From: Novosphingobium subterraneum
GTDB lineage: Bacteria; Pseudomonadota; Alphaproteobacteria; Sphingomonadales; Sphingomonadaceae
Length of the DNA stretch: 64,000 nt
Direction: 5' to 3'
Assembly (NCBI RefSeq): GCF_000807925.1
Contig: NZ_JRVC01000008.1
Coordinates: 122,993 to 186,992 of the forward strand
Position numbers and translations under genes: made by a program. The notes beneath the pieces were generated by a model that was not told the origin of the DNA, ran no database searches, and worked only from the letters and a program-made list of their open reading frames with translations. Shown here in pieces: positions 29,417-39,675 of the stretch (position 1 is the first letter of the stretch; every line of letters begins with the position of its first letter).

Positions 29417-30273
29417 TTCTCAAGCGCCTTTTCCAGACGATCCCGCGCGCCTGCCGCCAGCGCCTTGCAGGCATCGGGGTCGGCAAGCGGTTCGGATCCA
29501 CTCATCCGCTCAAACATGGCGCTGGCCGAAGGATGCGGCGTCAGCAGGACGCCGCATTCCAGCGCCTCCACTTGCGCGAAGGTCTTGCGGAACATCGCCA
29601 CGCGCTCGGGATGATCGGCAAAACGATAGGTGCCGAGCGGGAGAGCGGTCAGGCTGTCGACGTATGTGATCGTGCGGCAGTCAGTCCCCTCGCACGATTT
29701 CCAATGCCAGCTGGTCGAACCCTCGGTGTGGCCGGGAGTCTGGAAAGCCGTGATCTTGAGCGGCCCGACGCTGAACACGTCCCCGGTCTTCAATGCGAAG
29801 TCTACTCTTGCAGGGCGACTGCCATGAATTTCCTGCGCTTGCGGGTCAGCGGGGCTGACTTTGCCGCTGCGTATTACCTTTGCCGCTTCTGCCGTCGCGA
29901 CGAAGCGCGCACCGGTTGCCTTCTCCAACGCGGCGAGACCGCCAACGTGGTCGAAATGCTCATGGCTTGAGACGATCAGGCCGATGTCCTTCGGGTTGAA
30001 TCCCAGCTTGCGGATATTGGCAAGGATTTGCGGCACTGCCTCTTCCACCGCTGCATCGACCAGGATGTGCCCCTGCGGGCCGGTGATCAGCAGGACCGAG
30101 ACGTTGCAGGTGCCGACGTACCAGACATTGCCGAAGATCCGGGCAGGCGGGGCGGGATCGGAGAAGTTCTCCTTGCCCTCGCACTGGCGAATGATTGCAC
30201 GGGCTGCGGCAGTATCGGCCGGGGCGGGCGTCACCGCAGTCGCTGCGGCCAGGACGGCGAGTGTCATGCTCAT
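29413..30273 (-). CDS. Subclass B3 metallo-beta-lactamase
   Basis: 286-residue exported zinc hydrolase. Residues 1 to about 19 resemble a signal peptide. All B3 zinc ligands are present: His104, His106 and His182 for site 1, and Asp108, His109 and His247 for site 2 (in HEHFDH, PGHTEG and TPHPSAS). GHTEGSTSW is the typical B3 region. Related environmental enzymes such as MIM-1 from Novosphingobium pentaromativorans hydrolyse beta-lactams and also lactones, so resistance is possible but not assured. It is co-translated with prmA. Nothing around it suggests recent transfer. Confidence 0.88.
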   Translation of the reverse strand: MSMTLAVLAAATAVTPAPADTAAARAIIRQCEGKENFSDPAPPARIFGNVWYVGTCNVSVLLITGPQGHILVDAAVEEAVPQILANIRKLGFNPKDIGLIVSSHEHFDHVGGLAALEKATGARFVATAEAAKVIRSGKVSPADPQAQEIHGSRPARVDFALKTGDVFSVGPLKITAFQTPGHTEGSTSWHWKSCEGTDCRTITYVDSLTALPLGTYRFADHPERVAMFRKTFAQVEALECGVLLTPHPSASAMFERMSGSEPLADPDACKALAAGARDRLEKALEK

Positions 30274-30296
30274 GAGGGTCGTCTAGGGACCGCGCT

Positions 30297-30324
30297 GGAC
30301 AAGCGCAACCGGCTGTCCTTTTTT
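30297..30324 (+). terminator. Terminator-like hairpin in the leader of sdhCDA
   Basis: GGACA with GC (bulged A) pairs with GC-TGTCC around a 7-base loop, followed by six T residues. It reads as a terminator on the plus strand, 110 bases before sdhC. No plus-strand gene lies upstream to be terminated; the neighbouring lactamase gene runs the other way. Confidence 0.5.
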
Positions 30325-30433
30325 ACATCCTGCATACGCTTGCGCAGGCGGTCTTTTCGACTAATAGGACTCGCAATCCGTCGCGGGGGCTGTCCTTTCC
30401 GCGATCCTTGTACCTAGTCGAGGGGGTATGTTC

Positions 30434-30859
30434 ATGGCGCAGGCGCGCAAGGCACGGCCGATTTCTCCGCATCTCCAGATCTGGCGCTGGGGCCCGGCCA
30501 TGCTGGTTTCGATCCTGCACCGTATCACCGGCAACGGCCTTGCGTTTGCAGGTCTGGGGCTTCTGCTGTGGTGGATCGGTGCGCTGGCAAGCGGGGCAGG
30601 GGCCTATCAGACGTTCCTGGACTACGTGTGGCTCGGCACTGGCGGTGGCCTGCAGACGGTTACCGCGATCCTTGGCAAGATCGTGCTTGTCGGCCTGACC
30701 TGGGCCTTCTTCCAGCACGCCGCTTCGGGCATCCGCCACCTGATCCTCGATATCGGCGCGGGATACGAACTGGAAACCAATGCCCGCTGGTCGAGCCTGA
30801 CAATCGTCATCTCGGTCCTCCTCACCATCGCATTCTGGGCTTTCGTGCTGCTGCGCTGA
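30434..30859 (+). CDS. sdhC: Succinate dehydrogenase cytochrome b556 subunit
   Basis: 141-residue integral membrane subunit of respiratory complex II that helps bind haem b and ubiquinone. It begins ARKARPISPHLQIWRWGPAM and carries SILHRITGNGLAFAGL with the Ser/Arg quinone-site residues. HAASGIRHLILD contains the conserved haem-ligand His. Three membrane segments are visible. ATG 30434 is preferred over 30428 because GAGGGGG is eight bases upstream. First gene of sdhCDA. Confidence 0.95.
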   Translation: MAQARKARPISPHLQIWRWGPAMLVSILHRITGNGLAFAGLGLLLWWIGALASGAGAYQTFLDYVWLGTGGGLQTVTAILGKIVLVGLTWAFFQHAASGIRHLILDIGAGYELETNARWSSLTIVISVLLTIAFWAFVLLR

Positions 30860-30898
30860 GCGCCGGCACGAACCGTCAAGCAAGGAAGGCTTACTCCC

Positions 30899-31282
30899 AT
30901 GGGTAACGGCACCTCCATCGGTCGCGTGCGCGGGCTGGGCTCCAGCCACGAAGGCACCCATCACTGGCTCACGCAGCGCCTCACGGCGGTGGGCAACCTC
31001 GTCCTGATCACGTTCCTGATCGTCAGTCTCGCGCTGCTGCCGGACTACAGCTATGCCACTGTGCGCGGCTGGGTCGCGCGGCCGCTGCCGTCGATCGCGC
31101 TCATCCTGATCATGATCAACACCTTCACCCATGCCCGTATGGGCGTGCAGGTCATGCTCGAAGATTATGTCCATGAAGAAGGCGGCAAGGTTGTCGCCTG
31201 GCTTCTGGTCAATGCAGTGCCCTTCGCGGCCGCTGCCTTCGGCATCCTTTCGGTTCTGCGCATTGCGCTCGGGGGCGCATAA
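30899..31282 (+). CDS. sdhD: Succinate dehydrogenase membrane anchor subunit
   Basis: 127-residue hydrophobic anchor of complex II with three predicted membrane helices. The conserved start GSSHEGTHHWLTQRLTA and the helix-2 motif NTFTHARMGVQVMLEDYVH (haem-ligand His and quinone-site Asp-Tyr) are clear. It lies 39 bases after sdhC and three bases before sdhA. Confidence 0.95.
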   Translation: MGNGTSIGRVRGLGSSHEGTHHWLTQRLTAVGNLVLITFLIVSLALLPDYSYATVRGWVARPLPSIALILIMINTFTHARMGVQVMLEDYVHEEGGKVVAWLLVNAVPFAAAAFGILSVLRIALGGA

Positions 31283-31285
31283 GAC

Positions 31286-33100
31286 ATGACTTCGACTCAG
31301 CCTGCCTACAAGATCATCGACCACACCTACGACACCGTCGTCGTCGGTGCCGGCGGTTCCGGCCTGCGCGCCACCATGGGTTCTGCCCAGGCCGGCCTGC
31401 GCACCGCCTGCATCACCAAGGTCTTCCCGACGCGCTCGCACACCGTGGCAGCGCAGGGCGGTATCGCCGCCTCGCTCGGCAACAATTCGCCCGATCACTG
31501 GACCTGGCACATGTACGACACCGTCAAGGGGTCGGACTGGCTGGGTGACCAGGACGCCATCGAATACATGGTGCGCGAAGCTCCGGCTGCGGTCTATGAA
31601 CTCGAGCACGCCGGCGTGCCGTTCAGCCGCAATCCCGAAGGCACGATCTACCAGCGTCCGTTCGGCGGCCACATGCAGAACATGGGCGAAGGCCCGCCGG
31701 TGCAGCGCACCTGCGCCGCGGCTGATCGTACCGGCCACGCCATGCTTCACGCGCTGTACCAGCAGTCGCTGAAGTACGACGCGGACTTCTTCATCGAATA
31801 CTTCGCGATCGACCTGATCATGGAAAACGGCGAATGCCGGGGCGTGATCGCGCTGTGCATGGACGATGGCTCGATCCACCGCTTCCGCAGCCATGCGGTC
31901 GTGCTGGCCACTGGCGGCTATGGCCGTTCGTACTTCACGGCCACCTCGGCCCACACCTGCACCGGTGACGGCGGCGGCATGGTCCTGCGTGCGGGCCTTC
32001 CTCTGCAGGACATGGAATTCGTCCAGTTCCACCCGACCGGCATCTACGGCGCCGGCGTGCTCATCACCGAAGGTGCACGTGGTGAGGGCGGCTACCTCAC
32101 CAACTCCGAGGGCGAGCGCTTCATGGAGCGCTATGCCCCGTCGGCCAAGGACCTCGCCTCGCGTGACGTCGTCTCGCGTTCGATGGCCATGGAAATCCGC
32201 GAAGGGCGCGGCGTCGGCCCGCACAAGGACCACATCTACCTGCACCTCGATCACATCGATGCAGGCGTCCTGGCTGAACGTCTGCCGGGCATCACCGAAA
32301 GCGGCAAGATCTTCGCAGGCGTCGACCTTACGCGCCAGCCGCTGCCGGTCGTGCCGACCGTCCACTACAACATGGGCGGCATCCCCTGTAACTACCACGG
32401 CGAAGTCGTCACCATCGGTGCCGACGGCAACCCCGAGACGGTCGTCCCCGGCCTGTTCGCAGTGGGTGAAGCCGCCTGCGTTTCGGTCCACGGCGCCAAT
32501 CGCCTCGGCTCGAACTCGCTGATCGACCTTGTCGTGTTCGGTCGTGCCACTGGCCTGCGCCTCAAGGAACTGATCAAGCCGGGCACCTCGCACAACTCGC
32601 TGCCCAAGGACAGCGCCGACCTTGCGCTGACCCGCCTCGATCACTTCCGCCACGCCAAGGGCGGCTCGCCCACGGCCGAGGTTCGCGTCGAAATGCAGCG
32701 CACGATGTCGGCCCACGCCGCAGTGTTCCGCACCGACGAACTGATGGCTGAAGGCAAGGTCAAGCTCGCCAACACCTACAAGCGCATGGAGGACATCCAT
32801 GTGTCCGACCGTTCGCTGATCTGGAACTCGGATCTCGTCGAGACGCTCGAACTCGACAACCTGATCAGCCAGGCCTCGGTCACCATGCATTCGGCCTACA
32901 ACCGCAAGGAAAGCCGCGGCGCCCACGCGCACGAGGATTTCCCCGAGCGCAACGATGCCGAATGGATGAAGCACACCGCAGCCTGGTTCAACGGCTGGGG
33001 CGGCAAGGGCGGCGAAGTCCGTCTCGACTATCGCCCGGTCCACGAATACACGCTGACCGACGACGTCGAGTACATCAAGCCGAAGAAGCGCGTGTACTGA
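31286..33100 (+). CDS. sdhA: Succinate dehydrogenase flavoprotein subunit
   Basis: 604-residue catalytic subunit that oxidises succinate to fumarate. His52 in [10 protein letters not shown] is the covalent FAD attachment site. [10 protein letters not shown] is the dinucleotide loop, and substrate-site motifs such as [21 protein letters not shown] are intact. The C-terminus ends in the usual KPKKRVY. Unlike most sdh operons there is no sdhB directly after it; a hairpin terminator and an unrelated secreted protein gene follow. Confidence 0.97.
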   Translation: MTSTQPAYKIIDHTYDTVVVGAGGSGLRATMGSAQAGLRTACITKVFPTRSHTVAAQGGIAASLGNNSPDHWTWHMYDTVKGSDWLGDQDAIEYMVREAPAAVYELEHAGVPFSRNPEGTIYQRPFGGHMQNMGEGPPVQRTCAAADRTGHAMLHALYQQSLKYDADFFIEYFAIDLIMENGECRGVIALCMDDGSIHRFRSHAVVLATGGYGRSYFTATSAHTCTGDGGGMVLRAGLPLQDMEFVQFHPTGIYGAGVLITEGARGEGGYLTNSEGERFMERYAPSAKDLASRDVVSRSMAMEIREGRGVGPHKDHIYLHLDHIDAGVLAERLPGITESGKIFAGVDLTRQPLPVVPTVHYNMGGIPCNYHGEVVTIGADGNPETVVPGLFAVGEAACVSVHGANRLGSNSLIDLVVFGRATGLRLKELIKPGTSHNSLPKDSADLALTRLDHFRHAKGGSPTAEVRVEMQRTMSAHAAVFRTDELMAEGKVKLANTYKRMEDIHVSDRSLIWNSDLVETLELDNLISQASVTMHSAYNRKESRGAHAHEDFPERNDAEWMKHTAAWFNGWGGKGGEVRLDYRPVHEYTLTDDVEYIKPKKRVY

Positions 33101-33163
33101 CCTGACGCCAATTCCTCGACACTGGTCCATGCGGACTGGCGGTTTGTCGAACGTGAGATGATC

Positions 33164-33200
33164 TGATGCCGGGGTAGGATTACTCCGGCATCACTCATTT
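33164..33200 (+). terminator. Terminator-like hairpin after sdhA
   Basis: A 12-bp stem (33164-33175 with 33182-33193, one G-T wobble) with a 6-base loop, followed by CTCATTTT. It lies 64 bases after sdhA and supports the operon ending there without sdhB. Confidence 0.6.
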
Positions 33201-33238
33201 TCGGCCCGGTGATACGGGCAGCCCGGGGAGGCAGTTCG

Positions 33239-33952
33239 ATGAAGAGCGGTTGGAAGCATTCGAAGCTGACGCTGATGGCAGGGGTTGCACTGGTCATCAG
33301 CGCAGCGGGGGCCATGGCACAAGGCATTACGGACATGCCGCCGCCACCTGCTCCGCCCGCGCCGCCCGCACCTCCGGCTGCTCCGCCACCTCCCGCACCG
33401 CCTGCGCCAGGCATGGAGCAGCAAACCGTCATCATCGAAAAGCATGGCGGCGAGGATGGGCAAGAGCACGTCCGCACCGTCACCCGCGATGGCAAGACCT
33501 TCGTGTTCAAGAGCGACAAGCCATTGTCTGACGCGGACGTCGAGGCGAAGATCGCCCGTGCCGAGGCTGGCATTCCGCCCGTGCCGCCCATGCCTCCGGC
33601 TCCGCCGCTGGCTGGCAAGGGCGAGCGCCGCATGCAGCGCGTGATCGTGATCAACGGCGAGAACGAAGGCGTGACCGACATCGTTTCCGAGGACGGGCCG
33701 CATTGCCGGGGCAAGAATGCCTATGCCAACGTTGATACCTCCGAGGAGAACGACGGCAAGGTCACTCGCGTGCGAATCCGCACATGCGGCAGCGAGGCAG
33801 ACATCGAGAAGCATGCCATGGCCGAAGCGCTCGCAAGCATTCGTCAGGCGCGCGAGGAAATCGCCCGCGACAAATCGTTGTCAGACAGCATCCGCAAGCA
33901 GGTCCTCAAGGAACTCGACGCTGAAATGGCCAAGCTCAAGGCGAAGGGATAA
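33239..33952 (+). CDS. Secreted proline/alanine-rich protein of unknown function
   Basis: 237 residues. Residues 1 to about 29 form a signal peptide (GVALVISAAGAMAQ). Residues 33-58 are almost only Pro and Ala, and a second Pro-rich patch lies near 117-131. Between and after these are two short segments with a VIIEKHGGEDG / VIVINGENEG pattern. The C-terminal 60 residues are a charged helix (EALASIRQAREEIARDKSLS) with a pair of cysteines just before it (HCRGKN and IRTCGS). The layout recalls the periplasmic tails of some sphingomonad M56/BlaR1-type proteins, from memory only. GGGGAGG precedes the ATG. Converges with the next gene. Confidence 0.8.
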   Translation: MKSGWKHSKLTLMAGVALVISAAGAMAQGITDMPPPPAPPAPPAPPAAPPPPAPPAPGMEQQTVIIEKHGGEDGQEHVRTVTRDGKTFVFKSDKPLSDADVEAKIARAEAGIPPVPPMPPAPPLAGKGERRMQRVIVINGENEGVTDIVSEDGPHCRGKNAYANVDTSEENDGKVTRVRIRTCGSEADIEKHAMAEALASIRQAREEIARDKSLSDSIRKQVLKELDAEMAKLKAKG

Positions 33953-33976
33953 GCGGTATCTGGCCGAGAAGGTCTT

Positions 33977-34651
33977 TCAGTCAGCCTTCTGGACGACCGG
34001 TTTGCTTTCGAAGCGGATCGGATCGGCGTTGCCCGGCTTCGATTTTGCGGACTTCTTGTCGTCGTCCTTCTTGCTGTCGTCCTTCTTTTCGCGTTCCGCC
34101 TTGGCCTCTGCTGCTTCGCGTGCGGACCACAAGGCTGAAACATCCTTTGGCGTTGCCGCGCTCGCCGGGTATTTGCAGCCGCGCTGTTCGCCGACGCCCT
34201 TGAGATAGGCGCGGCGCACCGACCCTGCGTAGATCGCCTCGTTCCACTTGCGCTGCTGGGCATTTGCGCCACTGATTTCGCGGATTACGCCGCCGAACGG
34301 AATCAGTGAGCCAACGAGTGACTTGGCAATATTGCCCATCTTCAGCGTCGAATTGCCATCGTCCCGTGCCACGTCGATGTCGTCACCAAGAACAGCGTCA
34401 AGCTTGGTGATCTCTGCGGCGATGGCAGGACACTTGCGCATGCCGGCAAGATCATAAGGCTTCTGCCGCGCAGCGACGAGAATTTCCGGCACTTCGTCCT
34501 TCTTGATGTTCAAGTCGGACAAAGGCTTCGTAACCACATCACTCGCCGTCACCTTTTCCTCCGAAACCGCAGTCTGTGCGGCGAGAGGGAAGGCAACGGC
34601 AAGCGTGCAAGGCAGTATCGTTGCGAACCGAAGGGCCTTGGTAAACTTCAT
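33977..34651 (-). CDS. Secreted hypothetical protein with Lys/Asp-rich tail
   Basis: 224 residues. A signal peptide spans 1-25 (AVAFPLAAQ). The central part has two cysteines (MRKCPAIA, QRGCKYPA) and a glycine-containing hydrophobic stretch GNIAKSLVGSLIPFGGVIRE that could insert in or contact a membrane. The last 50 residues are strongly charged (EREKKDDSKKDDDKKSAKSK) and probably disordered. GGGGAGC lies upstream of the ATG. The family is not recognised; similar proteins are seen as conserved hypotheticals in sphingomonads. It follows the YpfJ-type peptidase on the same strand. Confidence 0.8.
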   Translation of the reverse strand: MKFTKALRFATILPCTLAVAFPLAAQTAVSEEKVTASDVVTKPLSDLNIKKDEVPEILVAARQKPYDLAGMRKCPAIAAEITKLDAVLGDDIDVARDDGNSTLKMGNIAKSLVGSLIPFGGVIREISGANAQQRKWNEAIYAGSVRRAYLKGVGEQRGCKYPASAATPKDVSALWSAREAAEAKAEREKKDDSKKDDDKKSAKSKPGNADPIRFESKPVVQKAD

Positions 34652-34725
34652 TGTTTGCTCCCCGTTTAACGGATGAAGTCTTCAGGCCCTTCGCGGTTCC
34701 GTGAATTAATGTTAACAAACACTCA

Positions 34726-35583
34726 TCACAGCGCGGCGAACGTGTCGCACTGGTCCTCGTCCGCTGTCTCGATTCCCTTGCGCAGCCACTGCATCCGCTG
34801 CGCGGCGCTGCCGTGTGTGAACGCATCCTCCACCGGACGGCGGCCTGCCGCCTTCATCAAAGTATCGTCGCCGATCTGGTGTGCTGCACGCATGCCTTCC
34901 TCGATGTCGCCCGCTTCGATGCGATCCCGATTGCGGCCTGCCCAGACGCCGGCATAACAGTCGGCCTGAAGTTCGAGAGCGACCGAGTAGCGGTTGGCCT
35001 GGCTCGGACTGCTCTGCTGCAACTGCCGCACCTTGGCTGACGTGCCGAGCAGGCTCTGGATATGGTGGCCGTATTCGTGCGCCATCACATAGACACGGGC
35101 AAAGTCGCCGCCGGCACCCATCTGACGGTCCATTTCCGTGTAGAAATCGGTGTCGATATAGATGCCGCTGTCGCTCGGGCAGTAGAACGGCCCCATCGCG
35201 CTCTGTGCCGCGCCGCAGCCCGACCGGCCATTCTGCGAGTAAAACACGAGAGTCGGGGCTTCGAACGGGATATTGGCCTGCTGGAACAGTGGGCCCCACG
35301 TCTTGTTGAGCGAGGACAGCGCGTTGCAGCTTTCCTTGCTGAATTCGTTGACGGAGCAGCTTTCTGCCAAGGAGGCGCCACCCTGCTGTTCAACTGGTGC
35401 CGAAACCTGGCCCTGCTGCATCGAACCCAGCATCTGCATCGGGTCGACGCCGAACACCACTGCCGCAATCAATGCGATCACGATCGAGCCGCAACCCACC
35501 TTGCCGCCGCCGCCGAACGGGAAGCCGCCGCCGCCGCGTTGATCCTGGACATTGATGGAACTGTCGAAATCGTCGAGCCGCAT
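34726..35583 (-). CDS. YpfJ-type neutral zinc metallopeptidase
   Basis: 285-residue membrane-anchored predicted zinc peptidase (PF04228). A Gly-rich N-terminus (RGGGGFPFGGGGK) is followed by one membrane segment near 32-47. The catalytic HEYGHH motif is at 169-174, with LELQADCYAGVW as the third-ligand region. Cys pairs at 76/86 and 123/135 are family features. ATG 35583 has AGGGG at suitable spacing. The physiological substrate is unknown in the family. Confidence 0.92.
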   Translation of the reverse strand: MRLDDFDSSINVQDQRGGGGFPFGGGGKVGCGSIVIALIAAVVFGVDPMQMLGSMQQGQVSAPVEQQGGASLAESCSVNEFSKESCNALSSLNKTWGPLFQQANIPFEAPTLVFYSQNGRSGCGAAQSAMGPFYCPSDSGIYIDTDFYTEMDRQMGAGGDFARVYVMAHEYGHHIQSLLGTSAKVRQLQQSSPSQANRYSVALELQADCYAGVWAGRNRDRIEAGDIEEGMRAAHQIGDDTLMKAAGRRPVEDAFTHGSAAQRMQWLRKGIETADEDQCDTFAAL

Positions 35584-35678
35584 GGGCAATCCCCTTTTTT
35601 GCGTTTGCGACTGGACAAGCGGCGAGCCGCCCGCGATGCCAGCGCGATCAATCCATCCAGAAACCCCGGAGTAATCGA

Positions 35679-36464
35679 ATGTTCCTGAAGGGCAAGTGCG
35701 CGCTCATCACCGGCTCCACCTCGGGCATCGGCCTCGCCTATGCGCGGGCGCTGGCCGCAGAAGGAGCGGACATTGTTCTCAATGGCTTCGGTGATGCCGA
35801 ACAGATCAAGGCGCTGTGCGAAGAACTTGCCTCCGTCAGCGGCGGCCGGGCGATCTTTGCCGCAGGGGACCTGACGAAGCGCGAAGGCACCGAAGCGATG
35901 GTGGCGACGGCGTTGGCGGAGTTTGGCGCGGTCGACATCCTGATCAACAACGCCGGAATGCAGCACGTCGCCCCGGTCGAGGAATTCCCGGTCGACAAGT
36001 GGGACACGATCATCGCGCTCAACCTCACGGCCGCGTTCGACGCCTGCCGCCTGTGCATTCCGGGCATGAAGGCCAAGGGATGGGGTCGCATCCTGTTCAC
36101 GGCCTCGGCCCATTCGCTCACGGCTTCGCCTTACAAGGCCGCCTATGTGGCGGCCAAGCATGGCATTGCCGGGCTGACCAAGACGCTTGCCCTGGAGCTG
36201 GCAACCGACGGCGTGACTGCGAACTGCATCAGCCCCGGCTACGTCTGGACGCCGCTGGTCGAGAACCAGATTCCCGATACGATGAAGGCAAGGGGCCTGA
36301 CGCGCGATCAGGTCATCAACGATGTCCTGCTGGAGCGGCAACCCACCAAGCAATTCGTCCAGCCGGAAGATTGCGCGGCGCTCGCGTTGTTCCTGTGCCG
36401 TCATGAAGCGCGCAACATTACCGGGGCGAATTACAACGTCGACGGTGGCTGGGTGGCGCAATAA
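35679..36464 (+). CDS. bdhA: 3-hydroxybutyrate dehydrogenase
   Basis: 261-residue short-chain dehydrogenase that interconverts (R)-3-hydroxybutyrate and acetoacetate with NAD. ITGSTSGIGLAYARAL is the nucleotide loop, NNAGMQHVAPVEEFP the family-specific substrate segment, and Ser with YVAAK the catalytic set. NCISPGYVWTPLVENQIPD is characteristic of BDH. GGAG lies eight bases before the ATG. It links polyhydroxybutyrate or ketone-body turnover to central metabolism; no phb genes are adjacent. Confidence 0.93.
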   Translation: MFLKGKCALITGSTSGIGLAYARALAAEGADIVLNGFGDAEQIKALCEELASVSGGRAIFAAGDLTKREGTEAMVATALAEFGAVDILINNAGMQHVAPVEEFPVDKWDTIIALNLTAAFDACRLCIPGMKAKGWGRILFTASAHSLTASPYKAAYVAAKHGIAGLTKTLALELATDGVTANCISPGYVWTPLVENQIPDTMKARGLTRDQVINDVLLERQPTKQFVQPEDCAALALFLCRHEARNITGANYNVDGGWVAQ

Positions 36465-36583
36465 AGGGCAACCACCAACCTCCTATGTAAAGTTCTGTTC
36501 ATCATCCACGCCCCAATTGGGAACTTGCGCCTCGCTCCCGCTTTTGAGAGCAAGGGTCTGCGACGAGGCGTTTGGGGTCGGCG

Positions 36584-38116
36584 ATGAAGCGTTACGGGGG
36601 CTGGACAGTAGCGATAAGGGGGGGCTTGGTCCTCAGCGCGCTGCTCCTCGTCTCCGCGCGGCCGGCACCGAAGAAGCCTGGCCCGGTGGAGATCGCGCTC
36701 AAGGCCCACGTCGAGACCCTGGCGAGCGACGCCTTCGATGGACGCGAACCGGGCACCGAGGGTGAAACCAAGACGCTGCGCTATCTCGCGCGTCAGTGGT
36801 TCGACATCGGGCTGTCTGCCGGGACCAATATGCCTGGCAATGGCTGGTTCGCCCCAGTGGAACTTGTCGAGCGCGAGCCGGTGCTGTCACGTGCCAGCTT
36901 CATGCGCGGTCGCAAGCGGGTGAACCTGCCGATCGACAGCGTGTTCGTGGTAACGTCTGGCCTGCGCAGCCTTGTGCAGGATGCGCCACTGGTGTTCGTC
37001 GGGCAGGCCACGTCACCCGTCACGTCGCGCGCGGAACTTGCCGGCCGGGTTGCCGTGATGCTCGACAGCCTGCCGGAGGGCCTTGCGCGAGATCGGGCAG
37101 GTGATCGCGCGGGGCGGTTGCTGGATGCCGGCGCGCTGGCGGTTGTCACCGTACTTGATGATGAGCGGGGCCTGGAAGATGTGATCGCCCGCCGGCGTCG
37201 CGCCGGCTATGCGGTCGCAGGCGAAAGAATCGGCAATGAGATCGAGGCATTCCTGTCGCCGGCAACGGCCGAGACGCTGCTCGCCGGAACGGCACGGCCG
37301 ACCGTGGCCCGGCTTCAGGCAGATGCCCGGGCAGCAGACTTTTCGCCTTATCTTCTCGGAATTTCCGGCACTTTCGAGGCAACTAGCCGCGAAACGCGGA
37401 TCAAGACCCACAACCTGATCGGCAAGCTGGAAGGGCGCAATCCTTCGGCAGGGGCCGTCCTGATGATGGCGCACTGGGACCATTTCGGCGAGTGCGGCAG
37501 CGCGCCGGCCGAGGACCTGATCTGCAACGGCGCGATCGATAATGCATCGGGCCTTGCGGTCATGACCGAAACCGCGCGCATTCTCTCGCGCGGCAAGCCT
37601 CTGGAGCGCGACGTCTATTTCCTTGCGACTACGGGGGAGGAACTCGGCCTGCTCGGCGCGATGGCCTTTGCCGAAAACCCGCCGATCCCGCTCGATCGGT
37701 TCGTCGCCGCGTTCAATGTCGACAGCACCGGGCTGGTCCCGCCGGGCGGGCCGATAGGAGTGGTCGGCAAGGGGCTGACGCCGCTCGATCCGCTGATTGC
37801 CGATGTCGTCAAGCGCATGAAGCGCAAGCTCGCGCCGGGTGATGCGCCCAACGCCTATATCCGGCGGCAGGACAGCTTCATCCTGATGCAGCACGATGTC
37901 CCGGCGGTGATGGTCAGCAACTCCTACGGCGACATGGAGCGGACCGAGCGGTTCATGGAGGATACCTATCATCGTCCCAGCGACCAGCCAGGGCCGTGGA
38001 TCGACTACGCCGGGATGGCCGACGACGTGAACCTGCAGGTCGAACTGATCCGCGCCTTTGCCGATCCGAAACGCTACCCGGCGCGCGCTTCGGCCCCGTC
38101 TGCAAAGCGCCCCTGA
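36584..38116 (+). CDS. Secreted M28 family metallopeptidase
   Basis: 510-residue exported aminopeptidase-like zinc enzyme. A signal peptide or anchor spans about residues 1-28. A PA-like insert sits around 110-210. The M28 ligands are visible in MMAHWDHFG, NGAIDNASG and TTGEELGLLG, and the last His is probably within EDTYHRPSDQPG. ATG 36584 is used; GGGGTC lies nearby. It stands alone between bdhA and guaB. The substrate is probably a peptide or aminoacyl compound; not defined. Confidence 0.9.
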   Translation: MKRYGGWTVAIRGGLVLSALLLVSARPAPKKPGPVEIALKAHVETLASDAFDGREPGTEGETKTLRYLARQWFDIGLSAGTNMPGNGWFAPVELVEREPVLSRASFMRGRKRVNLPIDSVFVVTSGLRSLVQDAPLVFVGQATSPVTSRAELAGRVAVMLDSLPEGLARDRAGDRAGRLLDAGALAVVTVLDDERGLEDVIARRRRAGYAVAGERIGNEIEAFLSPATAETLLAGTARPTVARLQADARAADFSPYLLGISGTFEATSRETRIKTHNLIGKLEGRNPSAGAVLMMAHWDHFGECGSAPAEDLICNGAIDNASGLAVMTETARILSRGKPLERDVYFLATTGEELGLLGAMAFAENPPIPLDRFVAAFNVDSTGLVPPGGPIGVVGKGLTPLDPLIADVVKRMKRKLAPGDAPNAYIRRQDSFILMQHDVPAVMVSNSYGDMERTERFMEDTYHRPSDQPGPWIDYAGMADDVNLQVELIRAFADPKRYPARASAPSAKRP

Positions 38117-38138
38117 TTTCGGGAACCAAACCCTCTAG

Positions 38139-39665
<1,527 letters not shown>

Positions 39666-39675
39666 GGGCGGCTGA

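Noticed and set aside
30323..33130. Long open minus-strand frame opposite sdhCDA
   Set aside because: Runs antisense to three clear genes with family motifs; its product is Arg/His/Gly-rich without recognisable domain, a usual by-product of high GC.
33330..33415. Tandem DNA repeat in the Pro-rich gene
   Set aside because: The repetition is only Pro/Ala codon runs, with no constant unit length.
36512..36521. CCCAATTGGG palindrome before the M28 peptidase gene
   Set aside because: Only ten bases, single copy, with no nearby regulator or promoter element to support a function.
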